From assembly GCA_964036195.1 (NCBI GenBank), contig OZ038450.1:30754794-30818793 (forward strand): a DNA stretch of 64,000 nt, read 5' to 3'. The position numbers and the translations under genes were made by a program. Below, piece after piece: positions 42,794 through 54,425 of the stretch. Every line of letters begins with the position of its first letter. Position 1 is the first letter of the stretch. Below the pieces are notes generated by a model, which ran no database searches, was not told where the DNA came from, and was given only the letters and a program-made list of their open reading frames with translations. This DNA comes from Sphaerolaimus hirsutus. Lineage: Eukaryota; Nematoda; Chromadorea; Monhysterida; Sphaerolaimidae.

Positions 42794-43336
42794 CACAATG
42801 AATGCATGGCGTTAAAATGTGTTTACTTTTACTTTAGAAGTCCTCATATTTGAATGTGGAACAATGTTTTGTTCGCTAAAAAAATGTACTTGTGTTGTAC
42901 CCACCTTTTTCATTGTAAGCTTGAACTTATAAAATTTGATAGGTAACTCCAAAAAGTTTATTTCAAGAAAATGGCATTTTATGCTTTGCTTCCAATTGCT
43001 TCTAGCAGTCTAAATCAGGGGTTCAGTATGGCGGGGGTTGGGAGGGAGCGGGGTGTTATACCCCAAATACTCCAACTGTCTATCTATCCTGAGGCATAAT
43101 TTTAGGCTACTATCCCTCGAGCCCCCACCCCCAGTCCCAAAATCGACCAGCTATTATCTATCAGGAGCTTTTTTTCAAAAATTTTGCCTCGATTTGCACA
43201 AAAAATGCTGATTTTCATACTTTTTCGGGAAACGTTCCCGTGATTTTCACATCACTTAGTCACTGTCGTGATTTTTCAGACTTCAAAATCATTATTGTTC
43301 ATGTGAATTATGACCACTTTCAACTGTTATTGGCTA
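42794..43336. other. Interior of large hAT-like element, no gene
   Basis: AT-rich; a piece at 43000-43170 resembles the CTATCTATCC/GGATAGATAG sequence near 19400-19860. No coding pattern. Confidence 0.45.
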
Positions 43337-43436
43337 TACCGTATTTCCTCGAAATACCCCCCCTCGAAATACCCCCCTCCTCTCGGGACCACTATGAAAC
43401 AATCACCCCCCGGGGGGTATTTCGAGGAAATACGGT
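43337..43436. mobile_element. Miniature CCGTATT MITE, 100 bp
   Basis: Only the two ends remain: TACCGTATTTCCTCGAAATA and CGAGGAAATACGGTA around ATAGTGGTCC-like sequence inverted. Confidence 0.85.
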
Positions 43437-43612
43437 AGTTCCATTCTCTGTACAGCAACGACTCCGATCAGTAGACAATAGTGGCTATGGACATTGTAGT
43501 GAATTAAATATTTTATCTTTCATTTGTAATCATTGTAATAGCTTTATAAAAGTGATTGCCACATCATTCTGATCAGCTTAAGTGCTCAACCATCAAAATC
43601 AGTTGTAAATTC

Positions 43613-44420
43613 CAGAGTTGTTAGAATTACTGAACTTTTTTAAAAGTATATGTAAACGTAAAGTATTTATTTTTTACTCACCACAAAGTATCGAAAACGT
43701 AAAATACTTATTTTTTACTCGTACGCACGCGTAAATGTGAGTACAAAATTTTTTTCCCCATTAAAATGCAAAAGCGAGCACTTTTCTTCATAGTAAATGT
43801 AGAACTGGGTACGTTTTTGAAATACAACCCTCAAAATGGCCCTACGAATTAAATAATTGACCCCCTGTCGAAAGCCCCCCCCCCAAATTGAACGTAAATG
43901 GTACATAAATATTAAAACCTTCAGTTTGTTTTCTGTGAAATGCAGAACACATATTTAAACAATGACCAAGTCACGTTAGAACAGAGTATATACCATCTAT
44001 ATTTACATATTTATATATATAAGTCAATAAAAATACTCTTATACATGGAGCTTGTTGTTGCATTTTTCTACCTCAGCGTATGTTACAAAGAATGAATTAG
44101 TGCTGAAAGTTCTGAAAAATTCAGGCGTAAAAAAACTCCCTCGAAATACCCGCCCTTGTTTAACTACCCTCAAAATTTCCACTATAAAACAATCACTCCC
44201 AGGGGTATTTCGAGGAAATATAGTAAATTGCAGCGTAGCCACCTTATAAATATGTGCCAAATTGAATTCACAGAAATACATTTTCTTTACGTGTATGCCT
44301 CAAAAATGTACGCGTACATGTGAGTACGTTACTTTTTTTTAAAGTATATGTAAACGTATTTACCGCGTACTCGCGTACGCGTATTTTTTGAGTAAACGTA
44401 CGTACCTTTTAACAACTCTG
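43613..44420. mobile_element. hAT-like element, CAGAGTTG family
   Basis: CAGAGTTGTTAGAATTACTG to TTTTAACAACTCTG with a perfect 8-bp duplication GTAAATTC (43605-43612, 44421-44428). Contains a degenerate MITE (about 43805-44225). Confidence 0.9.
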
Positions 44421-44428
44421 GTAAATTC

Positions 44429-44701
44429 ATGGAAATATGCACTTCCAAAGGTGAGACAACTGAGAAACTGCCCAATATTTATTTCAGAAATTCCAGCCCG
44501 GTGCGGTGCCTTTCGGTGCTAGCACCGGCAACCCGCCGGTGCCCTTCGGTGCCGGTGCCATTTTTTCCAAAAGGCACCGGTGCCGGTGCGGTGCGGTGCC
44601 ATTTTCTGGCCGGTGCCCCAGGGTGCCAGGTGCCCTTTTCATGCGTTGGCAAAGGTGCCGGTGCGGTGCGGTGCCATTTTTCCCGGTGCCTTTAACATCA
44701 C
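44429..44701. mobile_element. Right half of GGTGCC hAT-like element
   Basis: TTCCAGCCCGGTGCGGTGCC to CCTTTAACATCACTA, matching the right end of 41045-41978. The matching left piece lies before the 43613 insertion (43437-43604). Confidence 0.75.
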
Positions 44702-45113
44702 TAACACAAACTACAGTTATTGTCATGTACGTTCCCTTTACACTCAATTTGGGGGGGGGGGTATTTCGAGGGGGGGGGGTGATTGTTTCATGGTGGTCCC
44801 GAGAGGGGGGGGGTCAAATGAGGGGGGGGGGGGTATGTCGAGGGGGGGGTATTTCGAGGGGGGGTATTTCGAGGAAATACGGTACGTACTAATATTAGTC
44901 TACAGGAGTCTTTACATGTCAGTTATTGATGCATTTTTCTACCCCAGCGCACATCAAAAACAACGATTTTGTACTAGGATTTCAAAAAAGTTATTGTGAA
45001 ATAATAACCCCCCCCCCCTCGAAATACCCCCCTCCTCGTTTAACCCCCCCCCCCCCTCTCGGGAGCACTATGAAACAATCACCCCCCGGGGGGTATTTCG
45101 AGGAAATACGGCA
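44702..45113. mobile_element. CCGTATT MITE pieces
   Basis: Interior CACAAACTACAGTTATTGTC and G tracts up to CGAGGAAATACGGTA (44885), then a second piece ending CGAGGAAATACGGCA at 45113. Confidence 0.65.
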
Positions 45114-45344
45114 TTTCCCTTAAATCGCGCCTCCAACCTTTAGCTGGGCGAGAAGCAAATAACTCCCCATTGAAAGCTTCACAGTCATGATGTTTGACTG
45201 AAAATTATGTCTCTGGGTATTTTAACAATTAATACACATTGTAGTGGTTGTTTGTACTGGCAAAAGTTCAATGGAATACTACAACTTCAGCGGTACATCA
45301 CCCACAGTTATGCATTCGTTTCTACCATCAAGTTGCAGAAAAAA

Positions 45345-45750
45345 TTTTGGCGCTGGCGCTATTGGCGCTTGGCGCCATTACCCTCTGGCGCCATTGGCGC
45401 TTGGCGCCATTACCCTCTGGCGCCATTGGCGCTTGGCGCTGAGGTTCAAAAAAGCGCCATGGCGCTTTTGGCGCTTGGCGCCATTACCCTCTGGCGCCAT
45501 TGGCGCTTGGCGCCATTACCCTCTGGCGCCATTGGCGCTTGGCGCTGAGGTTCAAAAAAGCGCCATGGCGCTTTTGGCGCTTGGCGCCATTACCCTCTGG
45601 CGCCATTGGCGCTTGGCGCTGAGGTTCAAAAAAGCGCCATGGCGCTTTTGGCGCTTGGCGCCATTTTGCTCTGGCGCCATTGGCGCTTGGCGCCGGGGTC
45701 TGAAAAGCGCCATGGCGCTTTTGGCGCTTGGCGCCAAAAGCCAAGCGCTT
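45345..45750. repeat. GGCGCC/CATGGCGC repeat block
   Basis: About 120-bp higher-order units (GGCGCCATTACCCTCTGGCG, TTGGCGCTGAGGTTCAAAA) forming the right end of 42286-45762. Long open frames on both strands are repeat artefacts. Confidence 0.9.
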
Positions 45751-45765
45751 TTTCCATCACTACTC

Positions 45766-45850
45766 CTGGGGATGCACTCGGACACGTACAGGTCGCCCAT
45801 TAAATCAGGGTTATACACACCCGCGTCGCAGTAGAAACCCTTGCATTTGT
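45766..45850 (-). CDS. LDLa gene 4, terminal LDLa module, first part
   Basis: On the - strand after ATTCTCAG: KCKGFYCDAGVYNPD through SECIPR, 85 bp like the gene 1 copy. Upstream exons of gene 4 must lie beyond the LTR element (past 56735) or outside the window; I see none. Confidence 0.7.
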
Positions 45851-45998
45851 CTGAGAATGTGTGCATTGTTTGCGTGTGGATGAGTACTGGGGTGATTTCA
45901 CAAGTGAAGATTTGAAAACATTTTAATTTTCGTTTTGCAGTGAGTTGATACTGTGTGTATTTATATATGGTTAAATCTCACATTGGCATTGTGCCAGT

Positions 45999-48307
45999 TG
46001 TCAGATATTTTACTAACTAGGTAAACAACGGTGGGAATAAAACTTCCTTTGACTCCCAAAACACCAAACAGTGCTGCGCCAGCATGTGTTCACTGCACGT
46101 GGACTGTATGTGTTCCTAGGTTGTTGAAAAGTTGTTTTTAGGTACGGGGATGTATGGAACACAAAGAACTGTTGTGCCAAGTGCCCGTAGGCACAAGGCT
46201 TACAGCTCATGCAAGCACAGCTAATGAACGGACAGGTGTTAGCCTAGTTGTTTAGCACACTGTTAGTTATTCAAGGGCTGGGCCAAAATGCATTTTGAAG
46301 AGCTTCATATCATTACGTCAGCAAAGTAAACTACAAAATCAGAAACAATATAGGTCTAGCATTAGCATAAATAATTGTAGAATTACATAACTGGAGGCCT
46401 CACAGTTCGAAAATAAATATATAGAAAAGCACCAACTGGCTACTGAATCTAGCTAGAAACTGGCTTTTAAGCAGGTTACTAATAGATCACATTACCATAA
46501 GACAATGAACATACTAACCAATCTTACATTATATTACCATAATACAAATGAATAAAAAGGCTCACTTTTACATATAAAAGTAGGGAAAATATACTATAAA
46601 CAACTGCAATTTACATTACAAAAAGACACAATAAATATTTACAATAATGTTACTTGAAACAGCTAACATTTTATCACTTTTTCTATCACTGAAATATAAC
46701 ATAAAACTGTCACTTTAAAGTTACAATAACTATTTAACAGACTACATATAACTAGAGTCAAGCATAAACTCAGTTTACACATCTATTTACTATGGAAACT
46801 AACAAATAACACTGTAAAATACACTATTACTGTTTCTACAGAATTTATTGAATATAAGGTTATTTCAGTTTATCTCAGAAACTATTGGTACCTATATGTT
46901 CTCTTGAAAGTTGCAACTTGGTGCTTATAAATGGACCGTTGCACCAACTGCACAGACCCCAGTGTAAACAGAGCACCCAGGACAACTTGGGCACTCCCGT
47001 TGGAGTGAAATCAGTAGCCATCACAATAGTGATTGTCACCACAATGTAATGCAACACTCCTTGAGTGATTGCAACAAAAAACTCCCAGTCACCACAGTGT
47101 GCTCCATCTACACCTAGGTCTGTTGCCAGGCAAAGCCCCTTCACTCACACTGGCCACCTCCCAAGAAAACAGGCACAAGAGTGAGAAAAACTGTCAATTT
47201 ATGGTACACTTATAAATAAATCCTCAAAAATACAATAGTTACTACAATACCTAATGAATTACACAGAAATATAATATGAACTAATATACATTTTAATGAA
47301 TGGACAATTAACATAATTACGGGGAAACATGTAATAAATCAGTACTGCAGCGAAGTTCCATTCCGGCGTACCGTCCTGGGGCTGCAGCCTTGTTGGTGGT
47401 GTGGCAGTGCACAGCGAACTTCGCATTCGCTGTGACTTCCCTGTGCACCACAAGTCTTCATCCAGCCACTCACAGTCAACAATCCCTCACAGGCACCTGA
47501 CACCGCAGCACCACTCTCCCAACACTGTAGACTGCAATGCATGCACAATGCACTCACTATGCTCCGTATCTGCATGTAAAACTATGCCCTAAATGCCTAA
47601 AGATATTTATTACATGAAAAATCCAATTTACATAACACTCTGAAATCATACAAAATGAGGATGTGATTATAATTGGGGGTTACAGTAGCAAACTACACCG
47701 GTCTTATCTCTCTGCCCACTGGCACATTCAGTTATGTCTGCTTTCTACTTCGCCCAGCTGGCTGAGGGATTGGGTGGGGAATTGCACTAGTTCCTAATGA
47801 CTTTGAGGGTATCTACCCATATTTATTAACATCATTCTAGTGACACAACTTGATTTACTTACTGTGAAGCACACATTCACAGTGCATTTATTTCCAGCTT
47901 ACAAAATGACTTTTTACTATACTTTTCTAGTGAAAACTGGGAATTGACTAAACTTTACACAGTAGCAAAAACGATTTTCCATCTATGCAGCCTTTCCAGC
48001 TGTCATTGACACCTGCTTGTTCATGTTTTATTTCACCTACATAGAATGTAAAATCTGACTTTCTGTCAAAGAAATATGGCTTTGACATTCAGTTGAATTT
48101 CCACTAAATAGTTGGGTGACTGGAACTGGAGGTTCTAAAATAAAATCAGACTGGTATACACTTCATGTATACATGATGTATTTACTTAAAAAGGTACCTA
48201 ATTAATGTGTTCAGAAAAACGATTTTTTAATTTACGAGTAGTCGGGAATTTTTTGGTATCTTGCACATGGAAATATTTTCGTTTTTTACATCATTTTTAT
48301 CCTCACA
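45999..48307 (-). repeat. 3' LTR (left)
   Basis: 2,309 bp, about ten differences by eye from the other LTR, hence a young insertion. Starts TGTCAGATATTTTAC on + and ends ATTTTTATCCTCACA. Confidence 0.93.
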
Positions 48308-48319
48308 ACCCCACCAGCC
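48308..48319 (-). other. Probable polypurine tract
   Basis: On the - strand GGCTGGTGGGGT directly before the 3' LTR. G-rich rather than strictly purine, as two T residues break it. Confidence 0.5.
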
Positions 48320-48599
48320 ATTAAAATTTTACCTCCTGGCTAAAATACAGGGATGAAGTGCCCAAAAACTATAAAAAACTCAAACTTAGAAAATATTCCT
48401 GTCTCTCTACTTGACACACTATTACTTGCTCCCACAGCTTGCAGATGTCCACCCTGAATGATGATCCACCCACTAATGTAATGTACTGTCAATTACTGCC
48501 ACCTGCAGCACTGGCCACTCATCCGTGAATGACTAGAGAAGTATTTGTTTGAATGACGGGGAATGATGAAATCACAACTTGTGCAATCCAGATACCCTT

Positions 48600-49300
48600 A
48601 GGCATATGGAGCACAAGTTTCCTTACAAAATGAACACACACATGGATTTATACAAGACACACCCACACACCAAAATGATTCACACTCTACAAGTCATCAC
48701 ACACATTGACACAATAATTCACACTAATTCACACACAAATCTTTCAGACTAAAACACAATCATTAAAACACAAACATGATCACACTGACACAATTCATGC
48801 ATCACACACAAATGAACACAGAACACATTCAGACAAAAATCACACAAAAAATGAACACTCACATTTCACACAGTAAGAGCACAAAACTCATTCACACAAA
48901 GACTCATATGATCACACATCACACAGTGGTTGAAGCTTCAACATTTCACACATGGTATTAATTAACACAGACACAAAAAACAACAACATTTGACACATGG
49001 TTTCACACAAAAGACAGTTTTCAAGGTACAAAGTTTCACAGTAAACACACACATGAACAAATGCATCCCCATCACTCAATTTTCATGGACACAATACATG
49101 CATACAGACACAATACATTTTCATGCATCAAACACAGACTAATTTGGCACACTATAGAGAAGACATACAGACACACATTTGTCACATGAAAACACACTGA
49201 AATGACACATTTTTGTCATACAGTAATCAAACCAGATTATTTTCTTCACTGTCTTCACACTTTTTCAAGATGCACACTCACACTCAAAATTATAATTAAA
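48600..49300. repeat. ACACA-rich stretch inside LTR element
   Basis: Irregular CACACA/TTCACAC-rich sequence; open frames are compositional. Confidence 0.7.
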
Positions 49301-50048
49301 TATATTGATTATATTTTTTCGAAATATTTTACTTCACTCACAAAACATCAAAACCCCTTTTACAAAATTTTACATGACTAGCAGTGACTTTTTTGATCCA
49401 ATTTAATGACATGGCTGTGCCACCAGCCATTTAATTTCAATTTTACAGTCAAAAATGCTGTCAAACAAAAATTTTCTAATGAAACTTTTCTTTCAAAAAC
49501 ACAGTGAACAACTGAAATCTAATTTATGCACCTCAGGCTTTTTGAACCAGCTTTATTGGATGAACCTACAACTAATTACTAAATAATTGCAGCAGCAGTA
49601 CTGACCCATGGCACCTAGCAAAAACAAGCCACATGGCCAAACAATTACACTTTGCAACACATCAGCACACATGCTGAACCTCTTTTTTTTTCATTGCATG
49701 CACCAGCACTTTTCCCAAGTGAACCTTCCCACAAACAATGACCTAAACTTAACAGGCACATGACACCTGTGCCTAAAAAGTGCCACAACCCTGCGCACCT
49801 CCACAGCAACCTGGTTGCAAACTGCCAGCTTCCTGCTGGGCTTTCAAACAGTGACATCTCACACACTCAGTGACTTAAATCAAACAGGCACATGATATCC
49901 CATCACTCATGCCTCAGGAGTGACTTTACCCCACAATATACCTAATCGTGAACCACCAGCACCCTGCTGGATTTTTCTTTTGCCCACCAGCATCCCGCTG
50001 GCTTTTCCGGTGCTCAAGAACCTAACATAAAGTGGTGCACTCATCCTA
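49301..50048. other. LTR element interior, no gene
   Basis: AT-rich, then CACCAGCATCCCGCTGG-type motifs from about 49960. No protein family recognised. Confidence 0.5.
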
Positions 50049-50930
50049 ACCCCAGCGGCAAGGATAGGAACAGCAAGATGAAGCATTGCAGCTACTCAGG
50101 ATTGATCAGATCACTCAGAAACATAGCAACACCTAGCAATAACAAAATCTCGCACCCACTTTGGGACTAGTGCCAGCTTATTCACAGGTCTGACCTGTGC
50201 AATACAAGCCTGGCCACTCAGCTCCCAGGAATCTAGCACTTACAGGGCAACCACCAGCATCCTGTGCTGGACTTTTCTTTTGACTGACAAGTGAACTTTT
50301 ACCTCAACAGTTACTCTGGCACATGATATTCCATCAACAATGCGATAAACAGTGACCTAATTTTGACAAGCACATGACATCCCATCACCTGTGCTTCTGG
50401 TGCGTCTTATACCTGCACACATACGCACCATGCCGGTTACAACCAGTTTACCACTGGACTTTTCCTTTTTTGCCCACCAGCATCCCGCTGGACTTTTCAG
50501 TGCTCAAAATTATAACACATTGGGTCAATCTCACCCTAACCCCAGCTGTAAGGATAGGGACAGCATGATGAAGCATTGCAGCTACCAAGGACTGGCCAGG
50601 TCACTCAGAAACATAGCAACACCACGCCACAACAGAAATTGCACCTATGTTGGGACTAGTGCCAGTTTATTCACAGGTCTGACCTGTGCAATACAAGCTC
50701 AGCCACTCAGCTCCCAGTAATCTAGCACTTACAGGGCAACTACCAGCATCCCGTGCTGGGCTTTTATCACAGCATGCCCCAGCATCTAACTGGGCTTTTT
50801 CTTCAGCATGCACCAGCATCCTGCTGGATTTTTCTATTTCAGCACAGACCAGCATCTTGCTGGATTTAGCAATCACCAGCACCCAGCTGGATTTCTTCAG
50901 TGTGCACCAGCATCCCGTGCTGGATTTTCT
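50049..50930. repeat. Internal duplication and CACCAGCATCC repeats
   Basis: A block at 50049-50285 recurs at about 50530-50766 (shared AAGCATTGCAGCTAC and GGTCTGACCTGTGCAATACA). After it come five or more copies of CACCAGCATC followed by CTGGATTTTTC. The longest + frame (50686-51369) runs through these repeats and looks non-functional. Confidence 0.85.
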
Positions 50931-52449
50931 ACTTCAGTGCACTTTTGTCAGACAGTCACTCTTGTTCACTTGGCACATTTCACTCGCAGCACTTTTCAAA
51001 CAAAATCACTTGCTGCAGCAGTGCACACACAAAACACAATCACAGGGGCATTTTTACAGAAATGCACTTTCACACAGAACAATTGAAATTGTTGCCAAAA
51101 ATGGTCAGCAAAAAACACTTTTCCCATTTTCAGAATTCACAAATGGGTTTTTCAGTCAGTACAAAAATGCTTTTTCAACACAACACAGGCACACACACAC
51201 ATTTTTGATGCCAATTCAACACAGGCTTTACAGCCTTGCACAACAAAAATCAGCCAACGCTGCAATTTTTCAAAAGCTTCACAATTCACAGTCAATTTTA
51301 CAGTTATGCTTGCAGTTTTCCATTTGCTGTTTGCAGCACAATCAGTATTTACTTGGCATACACACATAATTACTGTCACAAAAACGCGCCGGCACCTTTA
51401 CTGGCCCTAATAACTTGGCGCCAACACAGAGGGGCTTGCAAACAACTTATGGCAGGCCAGATTGCAGTTCAGAACTTGTAAAATACACAAATCACAATTA
51501 CCTAATGTTTCCGTGTGTCAAACATTGCACTTACAAAACACAGTTGCAGTTTCACAAAGTTGCAGCACTTACTTTTACTTAAACTAATGCAGCAAAATTT
51601 TTCTGACACTTAACAAACATTCTACAATAGTATTTTAACAATTTTCAAACAAATTGCAAAGTCCCAAAAAAGTTGCAAATCCCAAAATAAATATTCACCG
51701 CTGACCACTGTCCATTCCGCTGCTTGGCACCACTGCACACACATTGTGGTTGCTCTGCTGTAGCTGCAGCAGCACACGTTGGCTGCTCAGCTGTCCATCA
51801 CTGCTGGCACAAGGGACATGTCTGCAGGGGGGGGGAGTATTCAAACACACTGGCAGGCACATAATGTAAATGCTTACAGTTTACTTATTTACCGGTAAAT
51901 ATCAACTCCACTTTCAGGGTATTTTCAGGTTTACAAAACTTGTATTTTTTCTATTTTCTTTGTTGCAGTCACAGTACTTTTTGTGGTTTTCCATTACCCA
52001 CTAAACAAAAATATGGTCAGACACACCAAAATGCGGAAATTGCAAAATTCAATGCTAAATAGCTTCAGAACACTTCGAGCGATTGAAAAACCGTTTGCAC
52101 CATTGAAAAGCCCATGTTAAAAAGTACCCACATTCAAATTTTCGAATTAATTGGTTGGGTTGATGGGAAGTCATTACACATTTTCGATTCAACATTAATG
52201 GGTACCCAGAAAAACTTTCTATTTTACAATGGTCCTCAATATTTACTAAACTATTTTTCCATTAGAACTTGGTGTCCTAGATTTTTCAGTGCCCTTTTTT
52301 AACAATCCAGATGCAGTAGTTAACGATGGCAAACAAAAAGTCATTTCAGGAAGATTACACTTGACAATTTGAACACTTTTTTCCAGAGGGTTTGCCATCA
52401 CTAACAGCTTTTTACTAATTCTCAAAATTGCCATTTTCTGGGGACTATC

Positions 52450-52471
52450 AAAAAAAAAAAAAAAAAAAAAA
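52450..52471. repeat. A tract of 22
   Basis: Homopolymer A on + (T on the element's sense strand). It separates AT-rich sequence from a GC-rich block. Confidence 0.95.
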
Positions 52472-52489
52472 CCCCATCAAGCCCAGCCC

Positions 52490-53660
52490 CACTTGCTTAC
52501 TGCTACACTGGGCGACGCTGCGCTTGCTGTTCAGCTGCACGCCGCTGCTCGCCCACAGGTTAAGTGCACGCCAGCAGCCAGTCAAGCGCATTCAGCCGCG
52601 GCGCCGCTCATCTCCGAGACAGCAGCTACGACCGCGCCTGTAGAGAGGGGGTGGGGCGACATTACATGGGCAGGGCCCATGACCACAGGTGTACAAAAGC
52701 AAATTTACCTCTACTACAAAAAACAACAATTTTCCCCTGTTCGATTTTTGATATGTTTTCTTTGACTTTTCACCTTTTAAATATGGGAATTACACTACTG
52801 CACAAAAATTACTGGGCATCGTCGCCGCTGGCATTGAAAAAATCTTGGAAAATTTCTATTTTAATATTTCCAGGAAATATCGAAAAAGCTCTATTTTTCA
52901 TCTTTTATTTTCGGAGAGGCTTTCTGGTATTGTTTTCAATTATATTTTCTCAAAATCACAGATTTTCACTCAATTTCAGTGTATTTGCATTCGAAATGAT
53001 CGGAAAGGTGTGACAGGTTCATTTTTATGGGTCAATTTGTGCCAACACACTCTTGAAATGTGTCGCACGCATTTAACATGACTTAACAATCAGTGCACTT
53101 GCGGGATGGCGGTAGCATCGCGTCTCACACGCTGTACAATGCCCAAAAGCACCTACTTCCCACTCACACATCCATGGCATTGGCGCCAATCCTTCCCCAG
53201 TGTTTTGATCCCCAAGCGCTGGTTCCAGCGAGTCGCCGGCTGCTTCCGCTGTCCGCCCACTGCAACCGCTGCGATCCATTCGATCCAGTGATTGCAGTGC
53301 CGCGGCGAAAATCGTTCTGCCCAGGCGGCTCTCGACGACGCTTCTGCACTGGCCGACTGCCAGCTACAGCGGGAAGTCTGCGTGTATGGGGGGAGGCATT
53401 TTTCAGGTGCACAAAATGCATTTTTCACGCGGCGCGGCTCTCTGTACACCACGCTGTACAACGCGTGTACACTGGAGCGGCAGCGCGCAATACGCAGCTA
53501 GTGCAGCGCTGCGCTGCTTAAGCATGGGTGTACATGGCTGGCACTCAGAAATACATACTTATCACTCGGGGGAGCTGCGCTGCCGCCGCCGTGTACACCA
53601 TGCTTATGTACACAAGTATGGCAGCCGGCCGGCTAAACACAAACTGCGCCTACAGCAGCG
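52490..53660. other. GC-rich block in LTR element interior
   Basis: Higher GC than the rest of the element, with overlapping short frames on both strands and no recognised domain. In the element's own direction this is the 5' part, where gag would be expected; none is seen. Confidence 0.5.
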
Positions 53661-54407
53661 CGCGGAAATGGGTCAAAATGGGTCAGACGTTTCGGTGAAT
53701 ATTTCAGAAACCGCTTGTCGCATTCACAAACAATTTGACACGTTTCTAGAAAAACATCTTGACTACATTGTGTAAAATTTTCATGGTCGTCGGGACAGAA
53801 ATGGGTGCGCCACGCTACTTTAAAAAGATGGTAAATTTCGCTCATATTTTCCGAAATTTTTGCAAAAACGGGAAAGTGAATAATTAATTTATTGATGGGA
53901 GTTTCAAAAAACAAAATCATTCGTTTTTGGGGAGATGCTGTCTCTACCTGGTGTCCAAATTGCAGCTCAAAAGACACAAAAATGAGCACATACCATCACT
54001 TTGAAGTCAGGGGCGCCTTTGCACCCCAGTTTGCGGAAATTGCTAGAAAATTAGTCGGCCAATAATTAATTAACTCCTTGGCGCTTTTCCAATCCGTTTG
54101 ACACGTGGGTAGCTGCACTATTTATCTACAGGGTCTCCAATTTTGGGCTTTGTCCAGACAGAAATGGGAAATTGAGACCACTTTTACATTTGCACGTGAA
54201 ATTCGTAAATTGCTTGTCAAAAATGCCAAAAACTGAGCACATTTTTCTGTTTCCTCAAATCGCTTTACTATTTACTTGCAGTGGAAAAAATCTCATTTAT
54301 GAACTACTTCAAAAATGCAAATCAGCCCTGGGAGCGGTTTTTGGGTGGATCTTTGACTGCTTTTTCACATCGCAAAATTCACAGCATGCTGCATGAAACT
54401 TGAGCAA

Positions 54408-54423
54408 CCACTCGCTGCTACCA
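54408..54423 (-). other. Primer-binding site
   Basis: On the - strand TGGTAGCAGCGAGTGG, two bases inside the 5' LTR. The first nine bases equal the complement of the animal initiator Met-tRNA 3' end as I know it; later bases match only partly. Confidence 0.65.
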
Positions 54424-54425
54424 GT

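Larger units (their letters stand above)
42286..45762. mobile_element. Large hAT-like element with GGCGCC ends
   Basis: TAGTGATGGAAAAGCGCC to GCGCTTTTTCCATCACTA, 3.5 kb, with a perfect 8-bp duplication CTCCTGGG (42278-42285, 45763-45770). Both ends are long runs of GGCGCC/CATGGCGC motifs. The interior is a mosaic of other elements and no transposase is visible. The left arm has the empty site at 8242-8250. Confidence 0.9.
25936..45998. repeat. Right arm of large inverted duplication
   Basis: Mirror copy of 7603-25935. It carries the same LDLa exons in opposite orientation, plus extra insertions missing from the left arm: 34515-35539, 38842-39772, 41045-41978, 42286-45762 and the LTR element at 45999. 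It lacks the left arm's MITE 12190-12645 and element 12940-13620. A 200-base assembly gap lies inside it. Confidence 0.85.

Noticed and set aside
45207-45866. Frames of up to 196 codons with ALLALGAK-type repeats
   Set aside because: GGCGCC repeats at the end of a hAT-like element.
50686-51369. 227-codon + frame in the LTR element as gag
   Set aside because: Antisense to the element (primer site and G-rich tract set it on -), built on CACCAGCATCC repeats.
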